Positions 62,215-64,000 of a DNA stretch of 64,000 nucleotides are shown in pieces. Below the pieces are notes generated by a model, which ran no database searches, was not told where the DNA came from, and worked only from the letters and a program-made list of their open reading frames with translations. The stretch spans positions 3,000,234-3,064,233 of the forward strand of contig NW_022098000.1 in NCBI RefSeq assembly GCF_002288925.2, given 5' to 3'. How positions within the stretch are numbered: the first letter of the stretch is position 1; every line of letters starts with the position of its first letter. The position numbers and the translations under genes were made by a program. This DNA is from Delphinapterus leucas (lineage: Eukaryota > Chordata > Mammalia > Artiodactyla > Monodontidae).

Positions 62215-62847
62215 TTAACCAGAAAACTCAATATAGTCAGGTATTTTGTACCCTGGGAAATTTAGGTTGTTCAGATTTTGCCATCTATGGAGTTGCTTAG
62301 CTGTGACATTGTCAAAATGTTTTGATGATAATGTAATTACCTGGGTACAGTAGGTACATTTAGCTCCCATAATTTCATGTTCAGGTTTACATGTCATATC
62401 GTACTTAAACTCCAGATCAATATCAAAGGAAAATGTGAGATTATTGGGGATACAGTCCCTGAGATGCTTTTTCTCTAGCAGTGAAGCCATTTCACTTCCA
62501 CCAAGCCTATTCAGTAGCATTTCCAAAAGTGTGTTCTTCAGACCACTGGGACCCATAGATACTCCAAGAAAAGAGGCATTCCATTGTAAAATAAATTTGG
62601 AAAATACACTGCAAGTTAGAGCTCCCTCTTGGAGACTCACAATGTTATGCATAAATAAGTCTCCGAGGCATTCTGCTGAAATGAAATATTTCACAACTGT
62701 TGAACATTGTTTAATCCTGTGTTTCCCCCACAGTTCACGTTTTGGAAAATGCTGTGTACATGTACCTATTAGCATCGGGAAGGACAAATTCAGTGATGAA
62801 GCTGTGGATAGAACTGTAAGAAACAGAGCTCTGAGTAGCGTGATCAC
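62215..62847 (-). CDS. Unrecognised 210-codon ORF (possible gene, exon or retrocopy)
   Basis: I do not recognise this protein. It is the longest open frame in the window outside L1. The ORF opens with GTG, not ATG, so its true beginning is unclear; the first residues (ITLLRALFLTVLSTASSLNL) resemble a signal peptide. The protein has eight cysteines, including a CTYC pair after TCKPEHEIMGAK, and N-glycosylation sequons (NAS, NLT, NVT), all suggesting an extracellular protein. It stops at TAA (62,215-62,217), with AATAAA about 80 bp downstream on the same strand. An overlapping minus-strand frame starts upstream at 62,992 with ATG, so a frameshift or a splice junction could join them. It may be a pseudogene, a single-exon retrocopy or chance. 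Confidence 0.3.
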   Translation of the reverse strand: MITLLRALFLTVLSTASSLNLSFPMLIGTCTQHFPKRELWGKHRIKQCSTVVKYFISAECLGDLFMHNIVSLQEGALTCSVFSKFILQWNASFLGVSMGPSGLKNTLLEMLLNRLGGSEMASLLEKKHLRDCIPNNLTFSFDIDLEFKYDMTCKPEHEIMGAKCTYCTQVITLSSKHFDNVTAKQLHRWQNLNNLNFPGYKIPDYIEFSG

Positions 62848-62992
62848 AGGTGACGTTGCTCAAGAAAGACAACATTTTCATGCTTTGAAGCTGTGAAGGG
62901 CTATAGACATGTCTAAATAGAACAAAAGTTGTGAAGAGGTGTATATTAATCTTTACCACCAGAGTTATGTCCATGCATAACAACACAGCCAT

Positions 62993-64000
62993 TTGTATTA
63001 TACTTGATCATTTATAAGGCAATTATGTATGTATATAAACTTTTACTTTATCTTCATATTAACCCCAAGATATAAAGTGTTACTCCATTATGAAAATGAG
63101 AAATATGAATGTCTGAGTGTTTAATGACTGGACCGAAAACAAGAGGACACACAGCAAGGAAAAGACGAAGGTGAGATACTCTGCAAAAGAAAAAAACAGG
63201 TGATCTTCAAATAAGTTTGGAGAGGCACAACACACAAGAGACCACTGAACATTCTAAAATATCACCAGTAAAAAAACTCACCTTCGATTTCACCTGGCAT
63301 TTGCTAAACCTCTTTGCCTGCAAGACCCTTTTAAAAAGTTACTTTTTCCCATATTAATTGCCTACCAACTTTCTGTGGAATGCAACTTAGAGAATGGCTG
63401 TTCATTTTCATGAACGTTGCTTTCTTACTGGCCAAAGACAAGAATCATCATGGCCACAGACCTCACATAAATCATGGCTTGTTAGCCCACACTACTACAT
63501 AAAAATCTATGAGAATTCCTGGAACTGGATTAAAGTTTACCTTTGTGGTTTATATAAAGGACTTATCAGTCCTTGCTAAGTAATTAGCATCAACCCGATC
63601 TCCCTCCCAACTGCAATTTGCCCAAATTATTCGGGTGTGACTAAGCTCATAGAGGTTTCTGTTGTAAGTCCTTTCCAAGAACTGAGCCATGTTGGCAGCT
63701 ACCATGGGTTGCTTCAAGTATTTGGAATCTTATATACCTTCTGAAAAATAAATGGGAAGCATGGGCCAAACCTTAAAAATGAATATTCCAAATGAAAACA
63801 AACTGATAACCATACCCAGATGTTAATTCAGTGAATGCATCTCACGTGATGCCATTGTAACAGCAAATTCCAAGTTTTTGGGAGGCTTCAAGTCTTCCTG
63901 ACTCCAGTTAAAAGTCATGTGCCCTTTGTTGGGGAGGAGCTGCTTCTTTCAGGTGCCATATTTCATTAGACCAGTCTCCAAGCAGACTATGAGAAGGATA
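62993..64000. other. Intergenic, nothing recognised
   Basis: I see no gene, RNA or named repeat in the last kilobase. COL21A1, the expected syntenic neighbour, is not visible. Confidence 0.5.

Noticed and set aside
62435..62896. 153-codon plus-strand ORF opposite the minus-strand candidate
   Set aside because: It lacks any leader, cysteine pattern or poly(A) context, and is most likely the antisense shadow of the minus-strand frame.
63000..64000. COL21A1 first exon or promoter
   Set aside because: Synteny predicts it nearby, but no CpG-rich promoter, collagen Gly-X-Y coding or recognisable leader exon is seen within the window.

Overview
This is vertebrate nuclear DNA from a mammal. Most of the first 19 kb is introns separated by short exons with GT/AG borders, and the rest is mainly LINE-1, tRNA-derived SINEs, MaLR-type LTRs and MIR. 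The SINEs end in the CAGGGAAGYCC / CCCTGGTGGYGCAG signature and include a young GC-rich CHR-2-like type (58.56 kb). Together these point to a cetartiodactyl, most likely a whale or dolphin. The species call rests on recalled repeat signatures, not a database search.

Region 1 (748-19,614, + strand) is the 3' end of DST (dystonin/BPAG1, also MACF2), a giant spectraplakin linking actin, microtubules and intermediate filaments. Thirteen exons can be placed with consistent splice phases. They encode the last 634 residues if all are used: last spectrin repeats, two EF-hands, the GAS2-related (GAR) microtubule-binding domain, a Ser/Arg/Gly-rich tail, and an EB1-binding SKIP motif just before the stop at 18,871-18,873. 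Two exons (12,911-12,982 and 14,718-14,828) are multiples of three and match known alternative cassettes of the tail. Several AATAAA signals follow the stop.

Region 2 (about 19.6-40.3 kb) is intergenic. It holds L1 fragments, SINEs, an older L1 interrupted by an MST-like LTR, an MLT1-like LTR, a palindromic MITE-like element and unannotated single-copy DNA.

Region 3 (40.36-57.81 kb) is a dense head-to-tail cluster of at least five L1 insertions, all on the + strand. One truncated L1 sits inside an older one. All copies carry stops, frameshifts or deletions, and two have lost a catalytic reverse-transcriptase aspartate.

Region 4 (57.8-64 kb) is intergenic with a MER5-like transposon, a CHR-2-like SINE, an MST-like LTR, a MIR, and one unrecognised 210-codon minus-strand ORF (62,215-62,847) outside recognised repeats. 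By synteny COL21A1 is expected downstream of DST, but I see none of its exons here. I found no clearly new biological system. The main leads are the L1 cluster, the unexplained ORF, a tandem repeat next to a DST exon, UG-rich intronic tracts near the tail cassettes and a few perfect inverted repeats.
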